From: Pseudomonas sp. Root71 | GTDB lineage: Bacteria > Pseudomonadota > Gammaproteobacteria > Pseudomonadales > Pseudomonadaceae | Length of the DNA: 58,927 bases | Direction: 5' to 3' | Assembly: GCF_001429045.1 (NCBI RefSeq) | Contig: NZ_LMHY01000003.1 | Coordinates: 290-59,216 of the forward strand | Part shown: in pieces, positions 7,643 through 17,641 of the stretch | Position numbering within the stretch: position 1 is the first letter of the stretch | Layout of the letters: every line of letters begins with the position of its first letter | The notes under the pieces: model-generated | What the model was told of the DNA's origin: nothing | What the model saw: only the letters and a program-made list of their open reading frames with translations | Database searches by the model: none | Position numbers and translations under genes: made by a program

Positions 7643-9151
7643 ATGACCTCTTCCATCATTCCCAGCGTCAAGCTTCTGATCAACGGCGAGTTCGTCGAAT
7701 CGCGCAGCACCCAGTGGCGCGACGTGGTCAACCCGGCTACCCAGGAAGTCCTGGCCCGCGTCCCCTTCGCCACCGCAGAGGAAATGAACGCCGCCGTTGC
7801 CAGCGCCAAACAAGCTTTCAAGACCTGGCGCAAGACCCCGATCGGTGCCCGTGCCCGTGTCTTCCTCAAGTACCAGCAACTGATCCGCGAGAACATCAAG
7901 GAACTGGCCGCCCTGCTGACCGCCGAGCAAGGCAAGACCCTGCCGGATGCCGAAGGTGACGTGTTCCGCGGCCTCGAAGTGGTCGAGCACGCCGCCAGCA
8001 TCGGTAACCTGCAGATGGGCGAACTGGCCAACAACGTGGCCAACGGCGTCGACACCTACACCCTGCTGCAACCCCTGGGAGTGTGCGCCGGCATCACCCC
8101 GTTCAACTTCCCCGCGATGATCCCGCTGTGGATGTTCCCGATGGCCATTGCCACCGGCAACACCTTCGTCCTCAAGCCGTCCGAGCAGGACCCGCTGGTG
8201 ACCATGCGCCTGGTGGAACTGGCGTTGGAGGCCGGTGTGCCCAAGGGCGTGCTCAACGTCATCCACGGCGGCGTCGACGCGGTGAACCTGATCTGCGACC
8301 ACCCGGACATCAAGGCCGTGTCCTTCGTCGGCTCGACCAAGGTCGGCACCCACGTCTACAACCGCGCCACCCAGAACGGCAAGCGCGCGCAGTGCATGAT
8401 GGGCGCGAAGAACCACGCCATCGTCCTGCCCGATGCCAACAAACAGCAGACTCTCAACAACCTGCTGGGCGCCTCCTTCGGCGCCGCCGGCCAGCGCTGC
8501 ATGGCCCTGCCGGTGGTGATCCTCGTGGGTGAAGCGCAAACCTGGCTGCCGGACCTGATCGAACGGACCAAGACCCTCAAGATCAATGGCGGCACCGAGC
8601 CGGGCACCGACATCGGCCCGGTGATTTCCTGCGCCGCCCTGGACCGCGTCAACGGCCTGATCGCCAGCGGCGTCGAAGAAGGCGCCAGGCTCGAACTGGA
8701 CGGACGCAACCCGAGCGTGCCGGGCTACCAGGACGGCAACTTCGTCGGCCCGACCATTTTCTCCGGCGTCACCGCGCAAATGTCCGTGTACCGCGAAGAG
8801 ATCTTCGGCCCGGTGCTGTGCGTCATGCACGCCGCCAACCTGGACGAGGCGATCGAGATCATCAATGCCAACCCGAACGGCAACGGCACTGCCCTGTTCA
8901 CCCGTTCCGGCGCTGCCGCGCGTCACTTCCAGGAAGAGATCGACGTCGGCCAGGTCGGCATCAACGTGCCGATCCCGGTACCGGTCCCGCTGTTCTCCTT
9001 CTCCGGTTCGCGCGCCTCCAAGCTGGGCGACCTGGGTCCCTATGGCAAGCAAGTGGTGACCTTCTACACCCAGACCAAGACGATCACCCAGCGCTGGTTC
9101 GACGAGGACGACACCGGCGGCGCGGTGAACACCACCATCACCCTGAAATGA
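7643..9151 (+). CDS. mmsA: Methylmalonate-semialdehyde dehydrogenase (acylating)
   Basis: This 502-residue aldehyde dehydrogenase converts methylmalonate semialdehyde, with NAD+ and CoA, to propionyl-CoA in valine (and thymine) breakdown; the same family handles malonate semialdehyde. Diagnostic features are the [24 protein letters not shown] opening and the [23 protein letters not shown] block near residues 142-166, characteristic of MmsA. The catalytic Cys at about residue 289 is in [12 protein letters not shown], and [13 protein letters not shown] lies near 440. Length matches the family. The ATG at 7643 is weakly preceded by purines. mmsB follows at 88 bp, the order seen in Pseudomonas mmsAB operons. 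No AraC-type mmsR is adjacent; LysR and TetR genes flank instead. Confidence 0.96.
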   Translation: MTSSIIPSVKLLINGEFVESRSTQWRDVVNPATQEVLARVPFATAEEMNAAVASAKQAFKTWRKTPIGARARVFLKYQQLIRENIKELAALLTAEQGKTLPDAEGDVFRGLEVVEHAASIGNLQMGELANNVANGVDTYTLLQPLGVCAGITPFNFPAMIPLWMFPMAIATGNTFVLKPSEQDPLVTMRLVELALEAGVPKGVLNVIHGGVDAVNLICDHPDIKAVSFVGSTKVGTHVYNRATQNGKRAQCMMGAKNHAIVLPDANKQQTLNNLLGASFGAAGQRCMALPVVILVGEAQTWLPDLIERTKTLKINGGTEPGTDIGPVISCAALDRVNGLIASGVEEGARLELDGRNPSVPGYQDGNFVGPTIFSGVTAQMSVYREEIFGPVLCVMHAANLDEAIEIINANPNGNGTALFTRSGAAARHFQEEIDVGQVGINVPIPVPVPLFSFSGSRASKLGDLGPYGKQVVTFYTQTKTITQRWFDEDDTGGAVNTTITLK

Positions 9152-9239
9152 CCTTGGCCGGCCGGCGCCCGGCGTCGGCCGACGACAAGCGTGCAGGATT
9201 TCCTGCGCCACTGCCCCCCTATCGTAAAAGGTAGCCAAC

Positions 9240-10130
9240 ATGCATATCGGATTTCTCGGCCTCGGCAACATGGGCGGCCCAATGGCCCGCAACCTGCTCA
9301 AGGCTGGCCACAGCCTGACCGTCTTCGATCCCTTCCCCCAGGCAGTCGCCGCCCTGGTGGAGGCCGGCGCCCGCGCCGCCGACTCGCCCGCCGCCGTGGC
9401 CAAGGCCGGGGTTGAGGTGATCATCACCATGCTGCCGACCGCCGACCACGTGAAGCAGGTCTATCGCGGCAAGGACGGCCTGCTGGCCAATATCGGTCCA
9501 GGCGTGTTGCTGATCGACAGTTCGACGATCGACCCGCTGAGCACCCGCGAGGTGGCCAAGTACGCCCTTGCCCAAGGCAACCCAATGCTCGACGCACCGG
9601 TTTCCGGCGGCACCGGCGGCGCCGCGGCAGGCACCCTGACCTTTATGGTCGGCGGCCCGGACAGTGTGTTCGACCAGGCCCTGCCGATCCTCTCGGCCAT
9701 GGGCAAGAACATCGTGCACTGCGGCGCGGCAGGCAACGGCCAGGTGGCCAAGATCGCCAACAACATGCTGCTTGGCATCTCCATGGTCGGCGTCGCCGAA
9801 GCCATGGCCCTGGGTGTATCCCTCGGGATGGACGCCAAGGTACTGGCCGGGATCATCAATACCTCCAGCGGTCGCTGCTGGAGCTCGGAGGTCAACAACC
9901 CGTTCCCGGGCGTAATGGAAAACGCGCCGGCCTCACGCGGCTACAGCGGCGGATTTGGCAGCGACCTGATGCTCAAGGATCTGGGCCTGGCCACCGAAGC
10001 GGCCAGGCACGCGCGTCAACCGGTGGCGCTCGGTGCCGTAGCCCAGCAGCTGTACCAGACCTTCAGCCTGCAAGGTAACGGCGGCCTGGACTTCTCCGCC
10101 ATCATCAACCTGTTCCGCGGGGAAGCCTGA
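9240..10130 (+). CDS. mmsB: 3-hydroxyisobutyrate dehydrogenase
   Basis: This 296-residue beta-hydroxyacid dehydrogenase oxidises 3-hydroxyisobutyrate to methylmalonate semialdehyde with NAD+, feeding MmsA. The Rossmann motif GFLGLGNMGGPMARNL lies at residues 4-19. The substrate loop DAPVSGGTGGAAAGTLTFMVGG is near 117-138, and the catalytic Lys at about 171 is in GNGQVAKIANNMLLG. The ATG at 9240 follows AAAAGGT. The next gene begins 2 bp after its stop, so it is tightly linked to the hydrolase-type protein. Confidence 0.96.
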   Translation: MHIGFLGLGNMGGPMARNLLKAGHSLTVFDPFPQAVAALVEAGARAADSPAAVAKAGVEVIITMLPTADHVKQVYRGKDGLLANIGPGVLLIDSSTIDPLSTREVAKYALAQGNPMLDAPVSGGTGGAAAGTLTFMVGGPDSVFDQALPILSAMGKNIVHCGAAGNGQVAKIANNMLLGISMVGVAEAMALGVSLGMDAKVLAGIINTSSGRCWSSEVNNPFPGVMENAPASRGYSGGFGSDLMLKDLGLATEAARHARQPVALGAVAQQLYQTFSLQGNGGLDFSAIINLFRGEA

Positions 10131-10132
10131 GC

Positions 10133-11221
10133 ATGAGCGAGCAGCAAGCCCCGGTGCTGGCCAGCGTACGCAACCGCGTCGGCCACCTGACACTGAATCG
10201 GCCAAGCGCGTTGAACACCCTGGACCTGCCCATGGTGCGCCTGCTCTGCCGGCACCTGTGGGCTTGGGAACAGGACCCGCAGATCGTCGCCGTGACCATT
10301 CGCGGCGCCGGTGAAAAGGCCTTCTGCGCCGGCGGCGACATTCGCATGCTGTACGACAGCTACAAGGCCGGCGATAACCAGCATGAGCTGTTCCTCGAGG
10401 AGGAATACGCCCTCGACGAGTACCTGCATGGCTACACCAAGCCCGTGCTGGCGCTGCTCGATGGTTTCGTCCTTGGTGGTGGCCTGGGCCTGGCCCAGGC
10501 CGCCTCGCTGCGGGTGATCACTGAGCGCACGCGGATGGGCATGCCGGAAGTCGGCATCGGCTTTTTCCCCGATGTCGGTGGCAGCTATTTCCTGCCGCGC
10601 CTGCCGGGGGAACTGGGAACCTACCTGGGTATCACCGGCTGCCAGGTGCGTGCCGCCGATGCTCTCTATGCGAACCTTGCCGACTACTACCTGCCCAGCG
10701 AACGGCTGGCCGAACTGGATGCCTGTCTCGACCACCTGAACTGGACCGCTGCGCCCGACGAAGACTTGCACGACCTGCTTGCCGACATGGCCACAGAGCG
10801 TCTTGCCGGGTCCGAGCTCAAGGCCTGTCGCCTGGCGATCGACGAATATTTCGCCTTGCCCGATGTCCCGGCCATTCGTACCGCGCTGCAGCGTGAACAA
10901 CGCCCCGAGCTGCAAGACTGGGCCGAGCAGACGGTGAAACTGCTCGACAGCCGCTCGCCACTGGCGATGGCCACGACGCTTGAGTTGTTGCGCCGTGGTC
11001 GTTACCTGAGCCTGGCCGAGTGCTTCGCTCTGGAGTTGCACCTGGACTACCAGTGGTTCGACAAGGGCGACCTGATGGAGGGTGTGCGCGCCCTGATCAT
11101 CGACAAGGACAAGTGCCCGCGCTGGAACCCGCCAACCCTGGCAGAGCTGGTACCTGCCAGGGTGCAGGCCTTCTTCAACGACTTTGAACGCGCCTCCGGC
11201 AAGCCCGTACGCACCGCCTGA
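10133..11221 (+). CDS. Enoyl-CoA hydratase/isomerase-family protein, probable 3-hydroxyisobutyryl-CoA hydrolase
   Basis: This 362-residue crotonase-fold protein is longer than a plain enoyl-CoA hydratase (about 260 aa) and matches the HIBCH subfamily length. That subfamily releases 3-hydroxyisobutyrate from its CoA ester in valine degradation. The oxyanion-hole motif AFCAGGDIRMLYD is near residue 60. GGGLGLAQAASLRVITERTRMGMPEVGIGFFPDVGGSYFLPRLPG, near 110-155, is typical of HIBCH. It starts 2 bp after mmsB, and its product would be the MmsB substrate, so operon position and family agree. Three consecutive steps of the valine route therefore sit side by side. Confidence 0.9.
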   Translation: MSEQQAPVLASVRNRVGHLTLNRPSALNTLDLPMVRLLCRHLWAWEQDPQIVAVTIRGAGEKAFCAGGDIRMLYDSYKAGDNQHELFLEEEYALDEYLHGYTKPVLALLDGFVLGGGLGLAQAASLRVITERTRMGMPEVGIGFFPDVGGSYFLPRLPGELGTYLGITGCQVRAADALYANLADYYLPSERLAELDACLDHLNWTAAPDEDLHDLLADMATERLAGSELKACRLAIDEYFALPDVPAIRTALQREQRPELQDWAEQTVKLLDSRSPLAMATTLELLRRGRYLSLAECFALELHLDYQWFDKGDLMEGVRALIIDKDKCPRWNPPTLAELVPARVQAFFNDFERASGKPVRTA

Positions 11222-11239
11222 TCGGCAGGAGACTTTGCA

Positions 11240-12359
11240 ATGCACGATATCGAATTGACCGAACTTCGCCCGCAGCGAAGTCGCGCCACATGCCCAGGCC
11301 TGGGAGAAGGCCGGCTGGATCGATGACGCCGTGGTGGCGCAGATGGGCGAGCTGGGGCTGCTGGGCATGGTCGTGCCGGACACCTGGGGCGGCAGCTACA
11401 CCGACTATGTGGCCTACGCCCTGGCCGTCGAGGAAATCTCGGCTGGCGACGGTGCCCTCGGCGCGCTGATGAGCATCCACAATTCGGTGGGCTGCGGCCC
11501 CCTGCTGAAATACGGCACCCCCGCGCAACAGGACAGCTGGCTGCCGCTGCTGGTCAGTGGTCAAGCGATCGGCTGCTTCTGCCTGACCGAGCCACAGGCC
11601 GGCTCCGAAGCGCACAACCTGCGTACTCGTGCCGAACTGCGCGACGGCCAATGGGTACTCAACGGCGCCAAGCAATTCGTCAGCAACGGCAAGCGCGCCA
11701 GTCTGGCCATTGTCTTCGCCGTCACCGATGCGCAGTTGGGCAAAAAGGGGCTGTCGGCCTTCCTGGTACCCACTGACAACCCCGGGTTCGTGGTCGACCG
11801 CAGCGAACACAAGATGGGCATCAAGGCCTCCGATACCTGCGCGGTGACCCTCAACGACTGCACCATCCCCGAGGCCAACCTGCTGGGCGAACGCGGCAAA
11901 GGCCTGGCCATTGCCCTGTCGAACCTTGAAGGCGGCCGCATCGGCATCGCCGCCCAGGCCCTGGGCATCGCCCGCGCCGCCTTCGAGGCTGCCCTGGGCT
12001 ATGCCCGCGAACGCGTCCAGTTCGGCAAGCCGATCATCGAGCACCAGAGCGTGTCCAACCTACTCGCCGACATGCACACCCGACTCAACGCCAGTCGCCT
12101 GCTGATCCTGCATGCGGCGCGCCTGAAAAGCGCCGGGCAACCGTGCCTGTCCGAGGCCTCCCAGGCCAAGCTATTCGCTTCGGAAATGGCCGAACGCGTG
12201 TGCTCCAGCGCCCTGCAGATCCATGGTGGCTACGGCTACCTGGAGGACTACCCGGTGGAGCGTTACTACCGCGACGCGCGCATCACCCAGATCTACGAAG
12301 GCTCCAGCGAGGTCCAGCGCCTGCTGATCGCCCGCGAACTGAGCCACTACGCGCTCTGA
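11240..12359 (+). pseudogene. Acyl-CoA dehydrogenase with frameshift/deletion at the N-terminus
   Basis: From 11331 the frame encodes a good acyl-CoA dehydrogenase of the isobutyryl/short-chain branch: [75 protein letters not shown] and a normal C-terminus. The expected start, an ATG at 11240 after AGGAG encoding MHDIELTE, is in another frame and reaches a stop within 29 codons. The correct frame can be followed back to 11259 ([18 protein letters not shown]) with no start codon and then meets TGA at 11256. A deletion of about 30 bp, not a multiple of three, just after codon 8 explains this. The likely role when intact is isobutyryl-CoA to methacrylyl-CoA. A sequencing error cannot be excluded; an internal GTG start would lack the first helices and a ribosome site. 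Confidence 0.85.
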
Positions 12360-12368
12360 CTCCCTCCC

Positions 12369-12393
12369 GCCGGACGCGACTGCCGCGTCCGGC
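12369..12393 (+). terminator. Hairpin terminator after the acyl-CoA dehydrogenase
   Basis: GCCGGACGCG and CGCGTCCGGC form a perfect 10-bp stem with a 5-nt loop, followed by ATTTCCC. It closes the mms block before the chemoreceptor gene. Confidence 0.7.
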
Positions 12394-12425
12394 ATTTCCC
12401 TGTCTTGCCCGTTGTGGAGTTGCCC

Positions 12426-14054
12426 ATGTTCGGCTTGCGCAATATTTCCATTAGCAGCCGTCTGTGGCTGATCTTGCTGACATCCATCCTGATGCTGATG
12501 ATTCTCGCCGGCTTGATGCTCAAGCAGAGCCATGACGACCTTTATACGGCCAAGGCGCTGAAAACCCGCCACGTGGTCGAGACCGCCAGCAGCATCCTGC
12601 GCCACTTCCAAGGCCTGGAAGGCCAGGGTCTGAGTCGTGAGCAGGCCCAGCAGCAGGCCATCGCGGTCATGCGCGACTTGCGCTACGACCGTGAGGATTA
12701 CTTCTGGCTCGAAGACCTCGACACGCGAATGGTCATGCACCCCAATGCCAAACTCGAGGGCAAGCGCATGGCCGGTACACTCGATCCGGACGGCAAGGCG
12801 CTATTCGACGAAATGGTCGCCACCGCCAACCGCGATGGCGCCGGCCTGGTGCACTACCGCTGGCCCAAGCCGGGTTCCGACGCGCCGGTGGAGAAAGTTT
12901 CCTACGTCGAATTGTTCAAGCCCTGGGGCTGGATTGTCGGCTCGGGCATCTACATCGACGACGTGCAAGTCGAGTTCCGCCGCCAGCTGATCCAGGCCTT
13001 CGTCATATTGGTGACGATCACCCTGCTGCTCAGTGCGCTGATCCTGCTGATTGCCCGCAGCATCGCCTCGCCACTGGCGCGGGTGGTCGATGCCATGGAG
13101 AACATCGCCAGCGGCGAGGCCGACCTGACCCGCAATCTGGATAACCGCTGGCGCGATGAACTGACAGACTTGAGCAGCCATTTCAACGTTTTCACCAACA
13201 AGCTGCGTGGCGTGATCGGCCAGTCCATACAGTCCGCTGACAGCCTCGACCAGGCTTCGAAGTCACTCGGCGAAATCGCCGCCGATAGCCAGAACCACAG
13301 CCAGCAGCAATCGCAGCAGATGGAGCTGGTGGCCGCCGCCATCCATGAGGTCTCCTACGCCGTGCAGGAAGTGGCCAGGAACGCCGAGCACGCGGCCAAC
13401 GAAGTTCGCCAGGCCGAAGAACAGGCACGCCGGGGCCAGCACAACATCGACAGCAGCCTGCTCCAGATCGACCAGCTATCCGATACCATCGGCCAGGCCG
13501 TCGAGGTGATCCAGAGCCTGGCCCGGGAAAGCACTCAGATCGGCAGCGTGCTGGAAGTGATCCGCGCCATCGCCGAGCAGACCAATCTGCTCGCGCTGAA
13601 CGCCGCCATCGAGGCAGCGCGCGCTGGCGAACAGGGGCGCGGCTTCGCTGTGGTAGCAGACGAAGTGCGGCTGCTGGCCCAGCGCACCCAGCAGTCCACC
13701 GCGCAAATCCAGGACATGATCGAGCGCCTGCACGGCAACTCGGAAGCCGCAGTGAATGTCATCAATGCCAGCAGCCTGGCCGCTCGACAAACCGTGGAAC
13801 AGGCCCACCAAACGGCAGAAAGCCTGCACCAGGTACTCGGCGCACTGCGCAATGTCACTGAATTGAACGCCTCGATCGCCAGCGCCACCCTGGAACAGTC
13901 GCACGTGGTCGAAGACATCAACCAGAACGTGACCCTCGCCGCCTCTCTGGCCCACGAAAATGCCCAGGCAGCGGACCGGTCCAACGAGGCGAGCCAGGAA
14001 CTGGGCCAACTGGCGGGTCAGCTCAATCGGCTATTGGGACAGTTTCGCGTATGA
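12426..14054 (+). CDS. Methyl-accepting chemotaxis protein with single Cache domain
   Basis: This 542-residue receptor has transmembrane segment 1 at about residues 12-33. A periplasmic single-Cache domain ([26 protein letters not shown] near 89-114; [15 protein letters not shown] near 160-175) is followed by transmembrane segment 2 near 195-215 and HAMP near 215-270. The cytoplasmic signalling domain carries the hairpin tip [38 protein letters not shown] near 378-415. The Cache type resembles receptors for acetate, pyruvate, propionate and lactate (for example McpP of P. putida). That would suit a locus for short-acid uptake; the ligand is inferred. The ATG at 12426 follows TGGAG. Its stop overlaps the TetR start. 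Confidence 0.94.
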   Translation: MFGLRNISISSRLWLILLTSILMLMILAGLMLKQSHDDLYTAKALKTRHVVETASSILRHFQGLEGQGLSREQAQQQAIAVMRDLRYDREDYFWLEDLDTRMVMHPNAKLEGKRMAGTLDPDGKALFDEMVATANRDGAGLVHYRWPKPGSDAPVEKVSYVELFKPWGWIVGSGIYIDDVQVEFRRQLIQAFVILVTITLLLSALILLIARSIASPLARVVDAMENIASGEADLTRNLDNRWRDELTDLSSHFNVFTNKLRGVIGQSIQSADSLDQASKSLGEIAADSQNHSQQQSQQMELVAAAIHEVSYAVQEVARNAEHAANEVRQAEEQARRGQHNIDSSLLQIDQLSDTIGQAVEVIQSLARESTQIGSVLEVIRAIAEQTNLLALNAAIEAARAGEQGRGFAVVADEVRLLAQRTQQSTAQIQDMIERLHGNSEAAVNVINASSLAARQTVEQAHQTAESLHQVLGALRNVTELNASIASATLEQSHVVEDINQNVTLAASLAHENAQAADRSNEASQELGQLAGQLNRLLGQFRV

Positions 14055-14728
14055 GGTGGATGAGCAACATGCAGCCCTCCAAAAACCTTTTTGCGTTGCC
14101 GGTCGACGAAGAGCGCAACACGCGTTACCTGGAAACGCGTCACAAGGCTGTCGAACTGTTCGCCAGGCATGGTTTCAGCCGAGTCAGCATGCGCGACCTG
14201 GCCACTGGCCTGGGGATCACCGCCGGCTCCCTTTACAACCACATCGACAGCAAAGAAGCACTGCTGTTGGAACTGATCGAGGAGCTCTACGAAGCGTTGC
14301 TTGACGGCGCGAGCCTGGTGACCCGGCGCAAATCCGCCCCCACTGTACGACTGCACGGCCTGCTTGAGGCGCACCTGCGGCTCCACGAGCGGATGGCCGC
14401 GCATTTCCGCCTGGCCGAGTACGACCTCCATTGTTTGAGCGGCGAACAGCAAGCCTCGATTCTGGCCCTGCGCCGGCGCTACGAGGAACATCTGGTGGAG
14501 ACCCTGGAGCAACTCACCGGTAAACCGGCTGGCGCCACCCGGCGCGCGACCGTAAGCGGCATCGTTTCCCTGCTCAATCAATTGCCGGCCTGGGTCGGGC
14601 AGCCCAAGACCGGCATTGGAGCTCGCCGCAAACTGCTGCTAGAAATGGTGATGAGTACTCTGCAGGGAGCATTGCGGGCAACCGAGACCGCAGACCTGGC
14701 GGCAGTCGTTCACGGCGACGGCAGGTAG
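14051..14728 (+). CDS. TetR-family transcriptional regulator
   Basis: This protein has up to 225 residues. The TetR HTH covers about residues 28-73, with [40 protein letters not shown], and an all-helical ligand domain follows. The ATG at 14051 overlaps the chemoreceptor TGA (ATGA). In-frame ATGs at 14060 and 14069 are also possible, and GAGGTGG lies at a better distance for 14069. The 3' end overlaps the convergent LysR gene by 19 bp. The ligand is unknown; short-chain acyl-CoA control is plausible from the neighbours but not shown. Confidence 0.88.
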   Translation: MRWMSNMQPSKNLFALPVDEERNTRYLETRHKAVELFARHGFSRVSMRDLATGLGITAGSLYNHIDSKEALLLELIEELYEALLDGASLVTRRKSAPTVRLHGLLEAHLRLHERMAAHFRLAEYDLHCLSGEQQASILALRRRYEEHLVETLEQLTGKPAGATRRATVSGIVSLLNQLPAWVGQPKTGIGARRKLLLEMVMSTLQGALRATETADLAAVVHGDGR

Positions 14729-15666
14729 GCCATCTTGTATGACTCGCCCATCAGCAGCGCACGATTGAGCTGCGCGCAGGTGCGCAGGTAGTCGGCCACC
14801 AGGGTAATCCTCTTGAGGTTGCGCAGGTCCTCGCAGTAGTACATCCAGAACTGTCGAGTGACCTCCACTTCACCCGGCAGCACCTCGCACAGGCGCGGGT
14901 CGGGACCGGCGAGGAAGCAAGGCAGGATCGCCAGCGCGCGCCCTTCCAGTGCCGCATGGTACTGGGCGACCACGCTGGTGCTGCGCAGGCGACTGCGCGC
15001 GCCGAGCATCAAGTCGTTCAGGTAGAGCAGCTTGAAGCTGAAGGCCAGGTCATCGACGTAGGTCACGAACGGGTGAGCGGCCAGGTCCTCGCGACAGCCA
15101 ATCGGCGGATGACTGGCCAGGTACTCCGGCGTCGCATACACACGCAGGCGGTAATCGCACAACCTCGAACACACGTACGGACCGCGCTCGGGCCGTTCCA
15201 GGGTGATGGCGATATCCGCCTCGCGCCGTGACAGGTTGACGAAGTGCGGGACCGGCAAAATATCCGCCGAGATATGCGGGTAGTGCTCGAGGAAGTGGCT
15301 CATCTGCGCGGCGACGAAACAGGATCCGAAGGCTTCGGTACAGCCGATGCGCAGGTGTCCGGCGAGCCCCCCTGTGGTGCCGAAAACCTGCTCGCAGGCT
15401 ACCAGCAGCGTACTTTCCAGGGTTTCGGCGTGGCAGACCAGACGCTGCCCCTCCACGGTCAGCACGAAGCCTGCGGTTCGCGATTTCTCGAACAGCATGG
15501 CACCCAGGCTCTGCTCCAGGGCGCGGATGCGTCGCGCTACCGTGGTGTAGTCCACCCCCAGGCGGCGGGCTGCACCGCTGGCGGTGCGGGCACGGGCGAC
15601 CTCGAGAAAGAAGCGCATGTCGTCCCAGTTCAAGTGACCTTGCGTTGTACTGGCTTGCATATTCAT
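14710..15666 (-). CDS. LysR-family transcriptional regulator (copy 2)
   Basis: This 318-residue protein is a close paralogue of the LysR protein at 809-1765, with the same HTH (RRLGVDYTTVARRIRALE) and the same effector-domain framework. Differences are scattered rather than clustered. The start MNMQ at 15666 has AGGAAAG about 5 bp upstream; an open extension to 15744 has no better site. It is the third gene of the unit ligase (17642-19264), acyl-CoA dehydrogenase (15752-17524), LysR on the minus strand, 85 bp after the dehydrogenase. The two copies are direct repeats about 13.9 kb apart and could recombine. Two near-identical regulators with nearly identical HTHs probably share DNA targets. 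Confidence 0.93.
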   Translation of the reverse strand: MNMQASTTQGHLNWDDMRFFLEVARARTASGAARRLGVDYTTVARRIRALEQSLGAMLFEKSRTAGFVLTVEGQRLVCHAETLESTLLVACEQVFGTTGGLAGHLRIGCTEAFGSCFVAAQMSHFLEHYPHISADILPVPHFVNLSRREADIAITLERPERGPYVCSRLCDYRLRVYATPEYLASHPPIGCREDLAAHPFVTYVDDLAFSFKLLYLNDLMLGARSRLRSTSVVAQYHAALEGRALAILPCFLAGPDPRLCEVLPGEVEVTRQFWMYYCEDLRNLKRITLVADYLRTCAQLNRALLMGESYKMAYLPSP

Positions 15667-15751
15667 CAGGCTTTCCTGCCGTACGTTGAGAGGGCCAGTG
15701 AATAAAAAGCGCGGGCCAGGGCGTAGGAAGGCGCCGCGCAACACTCAATCG

Positions 15752-17524
15752 TCAGAACTGTTCGTCAGCAAGTCCGTACAGGGGCGCACTGCCGGCACGG
15801 ATGCTGGCTTCCAGGCTCAGCGTGCGTGGCAGCAGGCGGGCGAAGTAGAACTCGGCGGTGGCCAGTTTGGCAGCGTAGAACGGCGGGTCCCGGTCGAGTC
15901 TGGAGCGGGCCACGGCGGCCATGCGCGACCACATGTAGGCGTAGGCGACATAGCCGAACAGGTGCAGGTACTCCACGGAGGCTGCGCCGACTTCGTTGGC
16001 GTTGGCTTTGGTCCGCTCCAGCAACCAGTTGCTGAGGCCCTCCAGGCGCTCCAGGGCCTGCAGCAGTTCGCTGCCATAGGCGCTTTCGTGGTGCAGGGCG
16101 AAGTGGCGGACTTCCCGGGCGAACAGGCGTAGCGCGACGCCATCGTTGGCGAGCACTTTGCGTGCGAGCAGGTCCAATGCCTGGATGCCATTGGTGCCTT
16201 CGTAGATCTGTGCAATGCGCACATCACGGACCAATTGTTCCTGGCCCCATTCGCGGATGTAGCCATGGCCGCCGAACACCTGCTGGCCGTTGATGCAGCT
16301 TTCCAGGCCGGTGTCGGTAAAAAACGCCTTGGCCACTGGCGTCAGCAGCGCAACCAGGATCTGCGCGCTGTCGCGCTCGCCGGCATCGTCGGAAAACTTC
16401 GACAGATCCAGTTGTTGCCCGACATAGCTGGCGAACGCGCGACCGCCTTCGGTCATGGCTTTCATGCCCAGCAGCATGCGCCGCACATCCGGGTGAGCGA
16501 TGATCGGGTCGGCCGGTTTACCCGGGGCCAAGGCACCGCTGGGAGCCCGACCTTGAATGCGGTCGCGAGCATAGGCGACGGCGCTCTGGTAGGACGCCTC
16601 GGCGCAGCCGATGCCCTGAATGCCAATCGACAGACGTTCGTAATTCATCATGGTGAACATCGCCGCCAGGCCTTTGTTCTCCTCACCGACCAGCCAGCCA
16701 CTGGCGCCGTCGAAGTTCATCACGCAGGTGGCCGAGGCCTTGATGCCCATCTTGTGTTCGATCGAGCCGCAACTCACCGCGTTGGCCGCGCCAAGGGAGC
16801 CGTCGGCATTGACCAGGACTTTAGGCACGATAAACAGCGAAATGCCTTTCGGACCGGCAGGCGCGTTCGGCAGTTTGGCCAGTACCAGATGCACGATGTT
16901 CTCGGTCAGGTCCTGATCGCCCCCGGTGATGAAAATCTTGCTGCCGGTGATCCTGTAGCTGCCGTCAGCCTCAGGTTCGGCGCGGGTGCGGATCAGCCCC
17001 AGGTCGGTACCGGCATGGGCCTCGGTGAGGCACATGGAGCCAGCCCAGCGGCCTTCATACATTGGTGGCAGATAGAGGTTTTTGAGGGCGTCGCTGGCGT
17101 GGGCGTCCAGCGCCAGGCAGGCACCGGAACTCAATGCGCTATACAGCGCAAAACTTGAGTTGGCGCCGTAGAGCATCTCTTCGAACTGCACGGCCAGCAT
17201 TTTCGGCATGCCCATGCCACCGAACCCGGGGTTGCCGGACAGCCCCACCCAACCGCCTTCGATGTAGGTCGCGTAAGCCTGTTTGAAACCGATGGGGGTG
17301 GTGACCCGGCCCTCATGCCACTGCGCGCCTTCTTCGTCGCCGCTGCGATTGAGGGGCGCAATCAGGTGCGAGGTGACTTTGGCCGCCTCCTCGATTATGG
17401 CGTCAGCCGTATCGGTGTCGATGCTCTCGGCCAAGGCCGGCAGGCGCGCCCACATGGCCGGAGCGTCGAACACTTCGTGCAGCACAAAGCGCATGTCGCG
17501 CAGCGGGGCTTTGAATTGGGGCAT
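15752..17524 (-). CDS. Acyl-CoA dehydrogenase, large (about 590 aa) subfamily
   Basis: This 590-residue FAD enzyme of the long form carries an extra C-terminal domain beyond the usual 380-residue core, as in the FadE-like and 3-methylmercaptopropionyl-CoA dehydrogenase (DmdC-like) group. Visible motifs are SMCLTEAHAGTDLGLIRTRAEP near 160-180, [33 protein letters not shown] near 255-287, and QVFGGHGYIREWGQEQLVRDVRIAQIYEGTNGIQALDLLARK near 415-455. It is paired with the acyl-CoA ligase upstream on the same strand, so ligase then dehydrogenase would begin beta-oxidation of an activated acid. Substrate chain length cannot be read from sequence. Confidence 0.92.
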   Translation of the reverse strand: MPQFKAPLRDMRFVLHEVFDAPAMWARLPALAESIDTDTADAIIEEAAKVTSHLIAPLNRSGDEEGAQWHEGRVTTPIGFKQAYATYIEGGWVGLSGNPGFGGMGMPKMLAVQFEEMLYGANSSFALYSALSSGACLALDAHASDALKNLYLPPMYEGRWAGSMCLTEAHAGTDLGLIRTRAEPEADGSYRITGSKIFITGGDQDLTENIVHLVLAKLPNAPAGPKGISLFIVPKVLVNADGSLGAANAVSCGSIEHKMGIKASATCVMNFDGASGWLVGEENKGLAAMFTMMNYERLSIGIQGIGCAEASYQSAVAYARDRIQGRAPSGALAPGKPADPIIAHPDVRRMLLGMKAMTEGGRAFASYVGQQLDLSKFSDDAGERDSAQILVALLTPVAKAFFTDTGLESCINGQQVFGGHGYIREWGQEQLVRDVRIAQIYEGTNGIQALDLLARKVLANDGVALRLFAREVRHFALHHESAYGSELLQALERLEGLSNWLLERTKANANEVGAASVEYLHLFGYVAYAYMWSRMAAVARSRLDRDPPFYAAKLATAEFYFARLLPRTLSLEASIRAGSAPLYGLADEQF

Positions 17525-17593
17525 AACGTAAACCTCGTTGGGACGGTTGTTTCATGGGCAAGGCACAGCCGGATTCGGCGTGCACGAACCCGT

Positions 17594-17617
17594 AGCAGCA
17601 GGTAAACACCTGCTGCT
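17594..17617 (-). terminator. Perfect 10-bp hairpin between ligase and dehydrogenase genes
   Basis: AGCAGCAGGT-AAAC-ACCTGCTGCT lies between the ligase stop at 17642 and the dehydrogenase start at 17524. There is no T-run, so it more likely stabilises or processes the mRNA and sets unequal expression than ends transcription. Confidence 0.5.
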
Positions 17618-17641
17618 CGATGGATGCGATGTCAGATCGGG

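Noticed and set aside
7571..9430. A 619-codon open frame on the minus strand
   Set aside because: Antisense to mmsA and mmsB, which match known families along their length. His/Gly/Asp-rich shadow composition.
10016..11383. A 455-codon open frame on the minus strand
   Set aside because: Antisense shadow of the 3-hydroxyisobutyryl-CoA hydrolase-type gene; no motif.
11331..12359. An intact acyl-CoA dehydrogenase starting at the internal GTG 11331
   Set aside because: No ribosome site, and it would lack the first two helices. The original start with its AGGAG is recognisable at 11240 in another frame.
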